Shown: positions 47,840 through 59,839 of the stretch, piece by piece
Position numbering within the stretch: position 1 is the stretch's first letter
How the letters are laid out: each line of letters begins with the position of its first letter
Source: Poa pratensis
Taxonomy: Eukaryota; Streptophyta; Magnoliopsida; Poales; Poaceae
Length of the DNA stretch: 64,000 nt
NCBI GenBank assembly: GCA_947311845.1
Contig: CAMZMU010000117.1
Location: forward strand, 72,945,444-73,009,443
Reading direction: 5' to 3'
Notes under the pieces: generated by a model
The model's input: the letters and a program-made list of their open reading frames with translations, nothing else
What the model was told of the DNA's origin: nothing
Database searches by the model: none
Translations under genes and position numbers: made by a program

Positions 47840-50376
47840 GTCAGTCGGCGGGGTTGTTGGAGGCCGTTGGCGCCGATGATGGACTTGCAGCTCCACCTCC
47901 ACCATTCCCTCCATCGTCTTGTGCATCCGAAGGAGTGTGGGATCCAGCCGACCGATGCTCCTATGAAGATTCATTCACATTAGACGGGTAAGCAAACAAA
48001 AGATAAATTTTGGCCTAGTGGAGGTACGTACAAGAGCACTTACCAAGAGAAGGACGGGGGCAACTAGTGGAGGTACAGGAGGTAAAGAAGGAAGCGCCGC
48101 CGCGGGCATCGTCTGCAAACCGAAGAGGAGGGTTACTTTGCAAAGTTGGAGCACATGCTTTAGTTGAAAGAAAAAGTTGAAGCACTTACCGCCATAAGGG
48201 CCTGGAGGCATGCTTGTTGGTGGGCCATGTGTGCATGCATTTGCCTATTGTTCTCCTCTGCAGCCTGCGCCCTCGCTGTAGCCTCCGCCGCCTCCTTCCT
48301 ATTTTTCTCAACTTCAGCCTAGAGGATTGCAACATGAAAAAGATGCGGTCATGGCGATGCAAACATGTACAATAGTGGAAAAGATGGTTGAAAAACAACA
48401 AGTACCTCCATTGCAACAATCTTATCAAGTCCGACCCTTGGGCGGCGCTCGATCTCGGGGGCTGAGCTCGTACGCCTAGCACGAATCTCGGCAAGTGTTC
48501 CGAGGCCCGATGAATCGAAGGAAGCACCGCCAATATAAGGCCGGCCATTCAGCTTGCCTTGTCCCGCGAGCATAGCAACATGGGGGTCGAAAGGCGAGGT
48601 CAAAGGATCGGAGTGGGGACCGTGGACATCCTTGAACTTCTTGCAGTAGTTGTCATGCTGTTTCTCCGCGGTGCCGATGATCCACTGCTTGTCCGCGGGT
48701 TTCGCCGGATCCAGATCCTTCTCCTTTGGCCTCTGGGTCTGAACGAACACTTGCATCTTCGTCATTTTCACTCCCTCCTTTAACTCCTACAAGTAATTGA
48801 CACCAAAAAGAAGCATGCAAGTGAGGTCAAAAGAGGTTATCAAAATATTATGGGGCAGAAATAAAAACTTGAATGGCAAGGGAAAACATGACTTCTTACC
48901 TTGTGTGCCACGAGGCCGTCGAGTGTGAGGGGACCTTGCCGGTGGACTCCGCGGCCTACCATATTCCGCCGCACCCGTGCCTGCTTGTTTTGCGCCTGGA
49001 ACCCATTAGACACCCACCTATGTACAAGCTTCCTGTAGCAAGGCTTATGGGCGGCTAGCCATGCCGGAATCACCTATTTAATAGAAGGCATATCCATATG
49101 AGTTGAACTTTTCATCAGTCCTGTGGAGAATAGTATGAAAATAAATGTGGTTACCTTCATGTACTGGGCGACAGACATGTGTACGGGGCGAGCGTCCTCC
49201 TTGGTGATTGTCCTGTGCATAATTTCTGCATAGAACTGTTGAACAGCGGAGATACGGGCCTCGTAAATCTGGTCGGGGATGAGCTTCTTCGCCATCTTAA
49301 TCAGCGCCTTTTGAGCCGCTTCTTCTTTACCTTCACCATCAACGAGAGTGAAGAAGTCCTAACAAATAGTGAGCATAGGATAAAGGGGTTACCACGATGA
49401 AATCCAAACTGTTGGTATTTTTTAGTAGTAAAGTTATAGAAACTACTAACCCAGAACTCGGCGAGCAGCCGGAAGCCGACGTGGCCGTGGACGCTGTCCT
49501 CAACCATCGTGAAGTGGGCCCAAGACCTAGCAGGCCCCCTTTCACCGGTGGGGATTCCATCCTTCTTGTAGTCGACCATGCCAGGGTAAAGCCTCTTGAT
49601 AAGAAGGCCAAGGACGCCTGAAGGTAAGCGTTCCCACTTTGGGCCCACCCACGTGAATGTCCTGCACATACCAAAAACATAAGTTAGATGCTTGTGATGG
49701 AAAGGTAACTAAAGTACAAGGTAACAACATTTTAAACCACCACTTACGCATCGGAGGTGACATCAAGGACTCCGTGTGACCTGCGCTCTGGAAAGCCCGA
49801 AGGCCCTCGCTGGTACACCTTACCCTCGCGCGCTACGCCGAGCTCCTCTAGTGGATGAGCTGTCAAGAGATCCTCATCCGCCACGGCATCCTCCTCCTCA
49901 CTCTCCTCACGCCGCTCCTCCGCCTCCTCCTCCTCACTCCCCTCATCACCTCCCCGGTCCTGGTAGTCATCGTCACTAGGCACGGCATCCTCCTCCAAGG
50001 GGTCCTCGGCCTGCTGCTCCTCCTCCTCCTCCTCCTCCTCCTCCTCAGAGGAAGACGAAACCGGGGGCAAAGGACTACTCAAGCGAGCAGTAGGCCTACC
50101 CCGGGGCGCCTTAGCGCCGACCACCTGTCTACCACACCGTGCAGAAGTCTCCACCGTAGCGTGCCGGTCACGCTTCCTTCCAATGACCACACTAGTCCCT
50201 TGAGCATCCGGCGCGTATAGTTTAGACACTGTGCCAAGCTTTGCTCGCTTCTCCTTGCCCCTCACCTTTTTCTTGTTGGCATTCTCCTTGGAAATACATC
50301 TCCTCGCCGCGAGCTGCTTCTCCTTGTGGTTCGGCTTCCCCTTGGAGCCCACCTTCTCCCTCGCCCTGCCATGTCT
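47840..50376 (-). CDS. TNP1-like CACTA accessory protein (Transposase_24 type)
   Basis: Multi-exon, minus strand. Readable exon blocks: an acidic N-terminal exon (about 50376-49748) with a run of glutamates and SEEEEAEERREESEEE; 49660-49450 with TWVGPKWERLPSG, LYPGMVDYKKDG and SWAHFTMVEDSVHGHVGFRL; 49345-49150 with MAKKLIPDQIYEARISAVQQ and HMSVAQYMK; 49075-48900 with PAWLAAHKPCYRKLVHRWVS and QGPLTLDG; 48780-48405 with EKQHDNYCKKFKDV and LNGRPYIGG; further short exons near 48320-48190 and 48110-47840. The order matches plant En/Spm accessory proteins that bind subterminal repeats. Exon borders are approximate, and the longest frame's first codon is TTG, so the true start is undetermined. Confidence 0.6.
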
Positions 50377-50481
50377 CAATCACCTGTCATCACAAAGAAT
50401 GAGTTGATTAGTACAAGAACTCAATTAAAGAAAACTCGTAAGAAGAAATTGCCAAAACTCATAAGAATACAACAAAATGTT

Positions 50482-50565
50482 ACATCACAAATGGTTCATA
50501 GAAAATATTACATCACAAATGGTTCAAAGAAAATATTACATCACAAATGGTTCATAGAAAATATT
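50482..50565. repeat. Three 28-bp tandem copies
   Basis: The unit ACATCACAAATGGTTCATAG plus AAAATATT occurs three times; the middle copy has one change. It lies between the 3' end of the TNP2 gene and the TNP1-like gene. Confidence 0.92.
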
Positions 50566-50598
50566 ACTTAAGAAAATCTAATCGACGAGTACAAAGCT

Positions 50599-53060
50599 TC
50601 AGAAGCCTTTGTCTACATTGTTTGGATCATAACTTGGACCAAGATCATCATCATCACTATCACGATTGTACCACCAATCTGGAACGTGGTCTAGAGGTGG
50701 CTCCTCTACATCGGGTAGGTGCATCCGTTCAAGAAGCTCCACGTCTCTCTGGTTGACAACCAGCTCAGCGGCCTCATCTTGCTCATGGTCAACTCCAATG
50801 ACATCGTCGTCTTCTTCCATGTCATCGACACTAGGCAAGTTCAGGTTCAAGGTGCCTGACAGCCCATCTTCCTGATAGAACTCACCCTGGTAGGTGTTTG
50901 GGTTTAGGCGTTTGTGGTAGTCCTCATCATTAGGGGTTGGTACTTTATTACGTGGCGGTACCGTGATCACTACATCCCAGCCTATTAGACGTTTCATAGT
51001 TTTGCATGGGTACGGGAGATAAAATACTTGGATGGCTTGGTGTGCTAGGATATAGACATCATCTCCCGTGTAGACGGATTCTCGCTCAACTTCGACCAAC
51101 CCAATATCAGGTCTTCGTCTCACTCTCTTTGGATTGAACCAATGGCATTTGAAGACAACAGGGTTCTTCTGTTTGCCGAAATGACAATCAAGTTCAATTA
51201 TTTCCTTGACTATTCCAAAGTAATCAAGGCCGTCCTTCCCTTGGCATAAGACCCCGGAATTTCTTGTCCTCGGGTTTGGCCGAGTTTTCTCATGATGATC
51301 GGTATGGAAGCGAAACCCGTTCACGTCATACGACTTATAGGTCTTGACGACATAGGTGGATGAGGTAAGTTTCTTCTACTCGGGCTTCATATTTGGGTCA
51401 GATATTCCCTACAAGTGCAATAGGAAGAAGTATGATATGTTAGTGTTGACGAAACGTCTTACACAAACATGGAATGAAACAAGGGGATATTCCCTACTTT
51501 TGCTTTGAACCACGGAATGAAACCGCCGCCGCCTTCACCCCCCTTTTTAAAAAGAACCAACTTGTCTTTGTCGCTACATGGTCTTCGATGTTTCCAGGTT
51601 TCTCTCTCAAATGACCTATGAACGGCCACGATCAAGAAACAGAGTTAGTGCACAAACTAGGAAATGGAAGTGTGCGGAACAATACACCATAAATTGAGCA
51701 CTTACTCAATGTAGGGATCTACTTCTGTCGTGTTCTTCAAGACATAAGATGTAATGGTCGTCCACTCATCAAATGATAATTTTTTCTTCTTGCTGCCACT
51801 TGATTTGCCACCGGCCCCGATGAAAATGCTAAGTTCAGGTAGATCTTCCGGGTTGGCCGTGTTGAGACGAGGCACTGGATTATGAACAGTGGTAAGATTG
51901 TCACTATAAAACTTAGTGGTGAAGTTTGACACCTCCTCGTTCAGTGTTGCCTCAGCTATGCACAGGACCCCCCAATCTGCTCTCTCTCTCAGTTGAAGGT
52001 CCTTCTGCTCTCTCTCAGTTGCAAACATCCAACGTGTATGCACAGGACCCCCCAATCTTGCCTCGGTCGCGAGATGCACCAACAAATGTTGCATGGGATT
52101 GAACATGCCTGGTGGAAAGACGGCCTCTAGCTCGCAAATCAACTCAGGCGTTTCTTCCTCTAACTTTTCACTCAGCTTGATATCTAATTCTTTAGCACAA
52201 AGTCGGCGGAAGAAATAGCTCAACTTTGCCAACACTACCCAAATGGCCTCATCGATATAGCCTCGAAACATGACCGGCATTATCCGCTCGATCCATACGT
52301 GATAGTCATGACTCTTGAGCCCACCTATCTTCAACCCAACCAAATTCACTCCCCTCATTATGTTAGCTGCGTAGCCATCAGGGAAGAATAAGTGGTCGAG
52401 GACCCACTGAAGAATTTCTTTCCTTTGGGCCCTTGTTGGGGTGAAACGGGCCTTTGGTTTGGACCATCTTGTTTTTACTGTACCGGGAGGGTCCATGTTC
52501 ATGTCTGGCCTATCACATAGCAGCTGCTGATCAGCTCTAGCCTTGACATTATCCTTCGACTTCTCGAGGTCCATTAGTGTGTGCCAAAGGGCCTCGGCGA
52601 TATTCTTCTCAGTGTGCATTACATCAATGTTATGAGGAAGAAGGAGATCCTTAAAGTAAGGAAGCTTCCAGAAGCATGGAATGTGTGTCCACTGGTGTGT
52701 GTCTCCATAACCCAGAAAGCCAGTACCATCTGCATTGGGCACAAGAGCTTCTAGCTGAGCCTTAGTGGCGGTACCATCCATGGTAGGTATTGGTACATGA
52801 GCATCAACAACTACATCTTTCAAGAACTTCTTTTTGTCTCTCTTGAATCTATGACCAGGTTGAAGGTACTGTCGATGCTTATCAAAACAAGAATACTTGC
52901 CGCCCTTCTTCAGCCAAACGAAAGTCATAGCCTGTATGCAAATTGGGCAAGGCCACTTCCCGTGCGTACACCATCCGCAGAATATCGCGCGTGCCGGCAA
53001 GTCATGCAGGGACGTGTGGTACCAGACGTGCATAGTGAAGTACTGCTTTGCTACGGCGTC
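50599..53060 (-). pseudogene. TNP2 transposase, C-terminal part
   Basis: The main exon (53060 to about 51707) holds TMHVWYHTSLHDLPAR, a CGWC..CPIC cysteine cluster, IPCFWKLPYFKDLLLPHNID followed by VMHTEKN, and a DUF4218-like block with LKIGGLKSHDYHVWIERIMP. It ends at a donor GTAAGT. A short exon (about 51620-51480) and a last exon (51415-50599) carry YDVNGFRFHT and a DUF4216-like domain with GIVKEIIELDC and VFKCHWF. An in-frame TAG at 51376-51378 lies before that last domain. The upstream half is on the far side of the Gypsy element (61193-62131). Confidence 0.85.
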
Positions 53061-53065
53061 GTATG

Positions 53066-53578
53066 TGTCGTGGGTTTGTCATGTCAGGTGTCATAGATGA
53101 CTTCGTAGGTGTGGGATTATGCGAGTCAAGCATCTCCGAGCTTGGGATCGCAGGAACAAAGATCAACACAGATTTACCCAGGTTCGGCCCCCTCAATGTG
53201 AGGTAAAAGACCTACTTCCTGCCTACCCTAGATTGGTATTGATATGATAATCGAGGTGTTACAATGGAGGCGATCCGATCTGGTACTCGCCGTATGAGCT
53301 AGGGTTTGGGGCTTGATAGCTTGACCCGCTCTAAGTCCTGCGAGTCCTCTTTATATACACAGAGGCTCGCTAGGTTACAAAAGGAAACTTCCCCATAAGG
53401 AATACATCCACAGAGGCCTACTCGGAGACTACTTGGTCTTCACGTCCTCCGGGATATGTCTTCTAGATCTTTCCCTTATGGCGGTTCAATATTGGGCTTT
53501 CCCAAGTGGGCCTTCGTCCGTGCGAGTAAGTTAAGTCGCACTGGGCCGCGGGTTAATCCAGAAAGTATTCCCCCGACA
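53066..53578 (-). repeat. Gypsy 3' LTR (513 bp)
   Basis: The LTR on the downstream side in the element's minus-strand orientation. Preceded on the minus strand by the purine tract. Confidence 0.92.
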
Positions 53579-54233
53579 TTAGCCCCCAAGCGTGGCCTGA
53601 ACTTCATAGTATTTCTTGATCTTGAATGCTTAGGCCGCGCTTTTCCTTGTTTCGCGGCTTATAATTGTGCAAGTTTGGCCTTGACTCGCACCTGGAAGAT
53701 CATCTGACTTCGTGAGCTTCTTTGTTAGAGTATCCTGATAGCTTCAGAACTTGATGACGATCTATCTTCAAATTTTTGATGATAATATGATATAGCCCCC
53801 AAGGATTGAGAGGATGTTATGTGGTAATCATCTCAATTCTTCTCAGAGAACTCTGAAGGTCATCACCTGTAACTTGATATCATAATAAAACAATTGTTAA
53901 GTTACAAGTAATTGTAATTGGTGTTGCCGTACTATAAGCAGTACATCGACCTCTAGTTAGGCCATCTGAATCCTTAAGTGGGCACTCGCGCGACTCAGTA
54001 TTTCCTAGGAATATGTGTGTTCAGGGTCGAGAGCGGCCATGATAGGCAATCAAGCTCGATTGACGCCACACCCCAGTACTTTGGCCACATAATGCGAGTA
54101 GCAATCCAACTTAAGGTAAATTTGATAATTGCCAATAAATCGGCTGTTTCAGGGTAACAAAGACCCCAAGAAACATAATGATATTGCCATGATAGGCTAA
54201 GCTATGATAAGCTTTGATTATGATGACACATAA

Positions 54234-54449
54234 GGTCGCGCCTAGGTGGCAACCGAGTGTTATACATAGGGTTGGATCGCGCGTAGGTGGCGATCCATGG
54301 TGATACATGGGGTCGGTCGCGCCTAGGTGGCGACCAGAGATGATACAAAGTTTACGGCCGCGCCTAGGTGGCAGCCGGTTTCTGATACAAGGGTCGATCG
54401 CGCCTGGGTGGCGATCAGATGTTGCATAGGTCGCGCCTAGGTGGCGACC
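54234..54449 (-). repeat. Six-unit tandem hairpin array in the Gypsy 3' non-coding region
   Basis: Six hairpins at 54234-54254, 54274-54296, 54315-54335, 54355-54377, 54396-54416 and 54429-54449, spaced 40, 41, 40, 41 and 33 bp. The loop (plus strand GCCTAGGTG) is nearly constant. Stems change as pairs: GGTCGC/GCGACC, GGATCGC/GCGATCC, CGGCCGC/GCAGCCG, GATCGC/GCGATC. Spacers share a TGATACA core. Two stems have one C-A mismatch. Confidence 0.88.
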
Positions 54450-54536
54450 AAAGTTGAAGTTCTAGCCCTGAGTGGCTGTGATGATACTCAGCTATAAAGC
54501 TGGAAAGGATGATGCTTGGCTCTGATTAGCCTTTTC

Positions 54537-56630
54537 TTATGTATAGTACGGTCGCAGGTGTGCGACGTTCCAAGGGCGAGGTGCCTCGAGACGATCCTCG
54601 AAATCATGGCGTTCGCTGCTTTCTTCCCTTACATCCAGCAGGTAGTACGACCCATTGTTTAGCTTCTTGCTGATGATGTAGGGTCCTTCCCATGGAGAGG
54701 ACAGCTTATGCATTCCCTTGTGATCTTGTTTAAGTCGCAGTACTAGGTCGCCTTCTTGAAAGGTGCGGGTTTTGATGCGTCTGGCATGATAGCGTCGCAA
54801 GTCTTGTTGATATACTGCTGACCTTGATGCTGCCAAGTCTCTAACCTCTTCTAATGTGTCCACCGAGTCTTGCCGAGCTATCTCATTATCTGTCTCGATG
54901 TAAGCCGCAACTCTTGGTGAATCATGTATGATATCGCTGGGCATGACTGCTTCTGCTCCATAGACCATGAAATATGGTGTAAATCCTGTGGATCTGTTAG
55001 GGGTTGTTCTCAAGCTCCACAGTACTGCTGGCAGTTCTTCCACCCAACATCCTGGAGATGCTTCGACCTTTTCAATAAGGCGCGGCTTAATTCCATGGAG
55101 AATTTCCTGGTTAGCTCGCTCAGCTTGTCCATTGCTCTGCGGGTGTGCTACTGACGTGAGGTCCAATCTTATCCCATTGTCTGCGCAAAATATCTGTGTA
55201 GCCCCTTCAGAGGTGTTGCTCCCATTGTCTGTAATGATACTATGGGGGTAACCGAAGCGGAATATGACCTTCTTCAAGAACTTGACTGCTGTTTCAGCCT
55301 CGCAATCTCCCACAGGTTCTGCTTCTATCCACTTTGTGAATTTGTCCACCATGACTAAGAGGTGAGTTTTTCCGTTTGAAGACCGTCTGAAAGGCCCTAC
55401 CATGTCAAAACCCCATACGGCAAAAGGCCATGTGATGGGTATTGTGCGAAGTGCTTGGGCTGGCATATGATCTTGCCTAGCGTATCTTTGACATCCATCG
55501 CACACTCTGACAATTTGCTCTGCGTCTGCTAATGCTGTTAACCAGAAGAATCCATGTCGGAACGCCTTTGCCACCAAAGATCTTGACGAAGCATGATGGC
55601 CACAATCGCCTGAATGAATTTCGTGCAAGATTTTTCGTCCCTCTTCTGGTGAGACACATCTTTGGAATGCTCCTGATACGCTGCGCTTGTATAATTCGTT
55701 GTTGATGATTGTATAGGCCTTTGATCGTCGTATGATTTTGCGCGCCTCAATTTCATCGTCCGGCAGCACTCCGCGACTTAAATATGCCATGTATGGCTCT
55801 GTCCATCCTGGCTGTTCATGCAGGGCTGCGACTAAAGTTGAATCATCCTCTGGCTCTGCAATGTCAATCTCTGCTGGAGGTTTGACTGATGGATTGTGCA
55901 GTTCATCCAGGAAAACATTGGGTGGGACTGACTGTCTGTTGGATCCAAGCCGAGACAGGGCATCCGCAGCTTCATTTTGTCTCCGATCAATATGTTCAAC
56001 TTGGTATCCAGTGAAATGTCCAGCAATTCTGTCCACCTCTCTCCTATATGCAGCCATGTTCGCATCCTTGCTGTCCCACGTTCCGGAGACCTGCTGTGCC
56101 ACCAAGTCTGAATCGCCAAAACAGCGTATGCGACTGATGTTCATCTCCTTTGCTATACGTAGACCATGAAGCAGTGCCTCGTACTCCGCCACGTTATTTG
56201 TGCAGTTGAAGTGTATCTGTAACACATACCGCAGCTTGTCTCCCTTGGGAGATGTTAGAACAACTCCAGCCCCCGAGCCTTGCAACTGTCTTGACCCATC
56301 AAAATGCATGGTCCAGTATTTGGTTTCTGCCATGCTAGGAGCAACTTGGATTTCTGTCCAATCGTTAATAAAATCTGCAAGGGCTTGCGACTTAATTGAT
56401 GTGCGCGGCTCGTAACTGATGTGATGTGGTCCCAACTCGATCGCCCACTTAGCGACTCTTCCAGTAGCTTCTCGATTACGAATGATATCTGCCAATGGTG
56501 CTGAACTCACCACAGTTATTGGATGCTCTTGGAAGTAGTGCTTCAGCTTGCGACTCGCCATGAACACTCCAAACACCAACTTCTGCCACTGTGGGTAACG
56601 CTGTTTGGAAGCTGTGAGGACTTCGCTCAC
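54537..56630 (-). pseudogene. Gypsy RNase H and integrase
   Basis: A 697-codon frame. It begins with the end of the reverse-transcriptase connection (YPQWQKLVFGVFMASRKLKH), then RNase H (MHFDGSRQLQGSGAGVVL; NVAEYEALLHGL; FGDSDLVAQQV; ADALSRLGS), the integrase zinc-binding region (HSGDCGHHASS; CDGCQRYAR), and a core with the acidic triad in GFDMVGPF, ITDNGSN and QAERANQE, and a C-terminus with GPYIISKKLNNGSY. The catalytic residues are present. It is separated from the reverse transcriptase by frameshifts near 56620-56900, so it cannot be made as part of the polyprotein. Confidence 0.9.
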
Positions 56631-56843
56631 GTAGTATACTGGTCTCTGGACAGGGTATTCCTTTCCGTTTCTTGTCTCTCCACAACCATGACAGCACTCA
56701 CAGCGCGGGAATTTGCCGCTATGTATAGTAGCATTGGCTCTTTATCTTTTGGAGCCGCCAGAACTGGAGCATTGTCAATTGATGTTTCAAGGCTGTCAGA
56801 GCTTCGTCGGCCTCTGCGTCCCAAACGAAGGTGTCTGATTTTT

Positions 56844-58481
56844 TCAACAGTCTGTACAAAGGTAGTGCTTTTCTCCCAATCTTGATATAAAGCGACTCAA
56901 AGCTGCTACGCAACCAGTAAGCCGCTGTACATCTTTTATCTTTTCTGGCTTTTGGAGATCCATCACGGCCTTTATCTTGTCAGGATTGGCCTCAATGCCT
57001 CTTTCTGATACTATGAATCCCAATAGCTTTCCTGCTGGTACTCCGAAAACGCACTTTGTGGGGTTGAGCTTCATGTTGTATTTTCTGAGATTTGTGAATG
57101 TCTCTGCCAGATCACCAATAAGATCCTGGCTAACTTGCGATTTAATCACAATATCATCCACGTAGGCATGAACGTTGCGACCTATTTGCTCATGTAGGCA
57201 ATTCTGAATGCATCTTTGGTAAGTCGCACCTGCGTTCTTCAACCCAAAGGGCATGCTGACGTAACAAAAAGCTCCGAAGGGTGTGATGAAGGACGTCTTT
57301 TCTTGGTCCTCCCTCTTCATCTTGATTTGATGGTAGCCTGAATAGGCGTCCAAAAAGCATAACAGCTCGCACCCAGCAGTTGAATCAATTACTTGGTCGA
57401 TTCTTGGCAAAGCAAATGGATCCTTTGGACAAGCTTTGTTAAGACTGGTGTAATCAACGCACATTCGCCACGTACCGTTCTTTTTCATAACCAATACTGG
57501 ATTTGCCACCCACTCCGGATGGTATACCTCTGTGATGAATCCTGCAGCCAGCAAGCGAGCTATTTCCTCTCCTATTGCCTTTCTCCTGTCATCATGAAAA
57601 CGCCGTAGTGGCTGCTTCACTGGTTTAGCCGCAGGGTTCACTTTGAGGCTATGTTCTGCTAATTCTCTTGGTACCCCTGGCATATCTGACGGCTTCCATG
57701 CGAAGATGTCTTTATTTTCCTGGAGAAAAGCGACGAGGGCCTTCTCCTGCTCTTCTTCCATGTGTGCTCCAATGCTAGTTTGCTTGGATGAGTCGCCAGG
57801 AACAAGATTTATCTGCTTAGTGTCCTGGGCCGCTTTGAATTTCATTGGTGGCTCGGCAGATGGCGTGGTAACCACACTCATATCGTTTGGGTCCACCTGC
57901 GACTTATAACCTTTTAGTTCTTCCGCGGCACAGGCGGATTCTGCGAAAGCCGCATCTCCTTTCTCACATTCTATTGCTTTTTCTCTATCTCCGTACACTG
58001 TGATGACCCCTTTTGGTCCTGGTATCTTCAACTGTAGGTACACGTAGCATGGCCTGGCCATAAACTTAGCAAAGGCCGTTCTTCCAAACAAGGCGTGATA
58101 TGGGCTTTGGAATTTTACCACTTCGAAGCTTAGGAATTCACTTCTAAAGTTCTCTTCTGTTCCAAAAGTTACCCCTAGGGTTATTTTCCCCACTGGCCGT
58201 GCGGACCTTCCTGGGACAATGCCGTGAAATACTGTTGACGTGGGCTGCAGGCTGGAATCCTTGAGTCCTAGACGCTGGAAAGTATCGTAGTACAAGATAT
58301 TAATGCTGCTTCCTCCATCCATAAGCACTTTGGTCAGCTTGTATCCTGCAACGTATGGTGCCACAACCAGTGCCAACTTGCCAGGTTCCCGTACCTGTGG
58401 CGGGTGGTCGTCGCGACTCCAGGTTACCGCGTATTCTGACCACCTTAACCAAGCGGGTGTTGCTGGTATCACGGCGTTCAC
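56844..58481 (-). pseudogene. Gypsy protease and reverse transcriptase
   Basis: A 545-codon frame. Protease motif KVLMDGGSSINILYYDTF, which follows the plant Gypsy pattern (DGGS in place of DSGA). Reverse transcriptase blocks are ALPRIDQVIDSTAG, CFLDAYSGYHQIKM, FITPFGAFCYVSMPFGLKNA and the catalytic YVDDIVIK. It ends shortly after LSRFISRLGEK by frameshift; the rest of the domain continues in two other frames to 56630. The frame starts at GTG and overlaps the end of the gag frame by four bases, so gag-pol may be read by frameshift or the junction may be mutated. Confidence 0.9.
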
Positions 58482-59839
58482 CTGCTGACTTCTCGGCTCA
58501 ATTTCTCTTCTCTTTTGGAGGTATCGATAACTATTGTGTGATACTGCCCCGTCTGCCTGGGGTTACTCGCGCCGTGCTGCCCAATGTTTGTGTTATGAGC
58601 CGCACTAGGGTTTCCTTCATGGGAATTCCCCCCGTTGTGTTGGCTCTCTTCTTTCCACTTTTTGTAATAATGGCATTGCGCCTTGGTATGGTCCGCTGGC
58701 CGTCCATCACCTGTCGCATGAAGGTCGCATGGCCGGTTGAAAACTTCTTGCATATTGATTGGACGGGAGCCGTATCCTCGACCCCTTCCACGCTGGCCTC
58801 TGAATCCTCCACGCGTATTGGCGACGAGCCCTGAGTGACCATCTTCGCTTTTGCGTTTGTTTTGACTCGTGTTGTTGTGGCTCGTTTGCTGCTGCTGGGG
58901 CTTGTTGGAGTTTTTCTTTCCTTTTGCAGCAACCTCCTCTTCTTCTCCGTCTGACGCGTCTCTGGTTTTATCTGAGCTGGCATATTTGTTAGCCGCAGCC
59001 ATCACCTCGCTGAGGCTCTTGACTTTATCCTTCATGCGACCCAGCTTATGAATCAGCGGCTCAAACTTGCAGTTTTTCTCCATCACCAGGACGGCTGAGC
59101 TTGGTGGTATATTATCTGAGGAGTGTATTATTTCTGCCACCCTTTTCATCCAATGGCGACTTGACTCGCCTTCCTTCTGGACACAACGCTCTAAATCTTC
59201 TATATTGCAGAGTCGCTTGCAAGTTCCTTGGAAGTTCTTAACGAAGGCATCCTTCAGTTCCTCCCAAGTATTTATAGAGTTGGGAGGCAAATTTTGCAGC
59301 CATATGTGCGCTGCTCCTTCTAGCATCATGTTTAGGTAGCGTGCGCAGATCTCTTCAGATGCGTTTAGGATGCTCATGCCCATCTCGTAATTGTTGAGCC
59401 AAGTGGTTGGATCCATGCTGGCGTTATAGTTTGCCACCTTGCGTGGCCCTTTGAAATCTTCAGGAAAAGGTTCCGATCTGATCCTCTCAGTGAAACACGC
59501 CGGTCCCTTGAGTCGCGAGGACAGGGCTGTGGGCGCGCCTGCGGGGTTATCTGCGGGCCGCTTTTGCATCAATGGTGCATTCGCCTGCGCTTCTGCGACT
59601 TGCTCCTGCTGCCTCTGTGCGACTCCTGACACGTCCTCTGGTGGCCTGCTCTGGACGCTTCTTTCTGCTGTAATCCTGTGATTGGCTGGTACGAGGGGCA
59701 GCTGTGCTTCGGCTTCCGCCCTATTGGCTTGTTGCAGGACTGCCGTACTTAGCATCTGAATCGCGCGCCGCGCCTCAGCATTGACCGGGTCATCGCCTGT
59801 TGGTACCATCTGAGTCAAGATATTAGCCGCAGCATACAT
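58478..59839 (-). pseudogene. Gypsy Gag, main part
   Basis: A 453-codon frame (ATG at 59839, probably internal). It contains the retrotransposon Gag capsid fold (ASMDPTTWLNNYEMGMS, NMMLEGAAHIWLQNLP, WEELKDAFVKNFQGT, HWMKRVAEI), Lys/Gln/Asn-rich linkers and an RGGFRGQRGRGRGYGSR segment near the nucleocapsid region; a CLLH-type zinc knuckle is not clear. The true N-terminus lies upstream in another frame. Confidence 0.85.

Noticed and set aside
54234..54449. CRISPR-like array
   Set aside because: Regular spacing and palindromic repeats suggested it, but spacers are also repeated, the context is a plant Gypsy element, and no cas genes exist.
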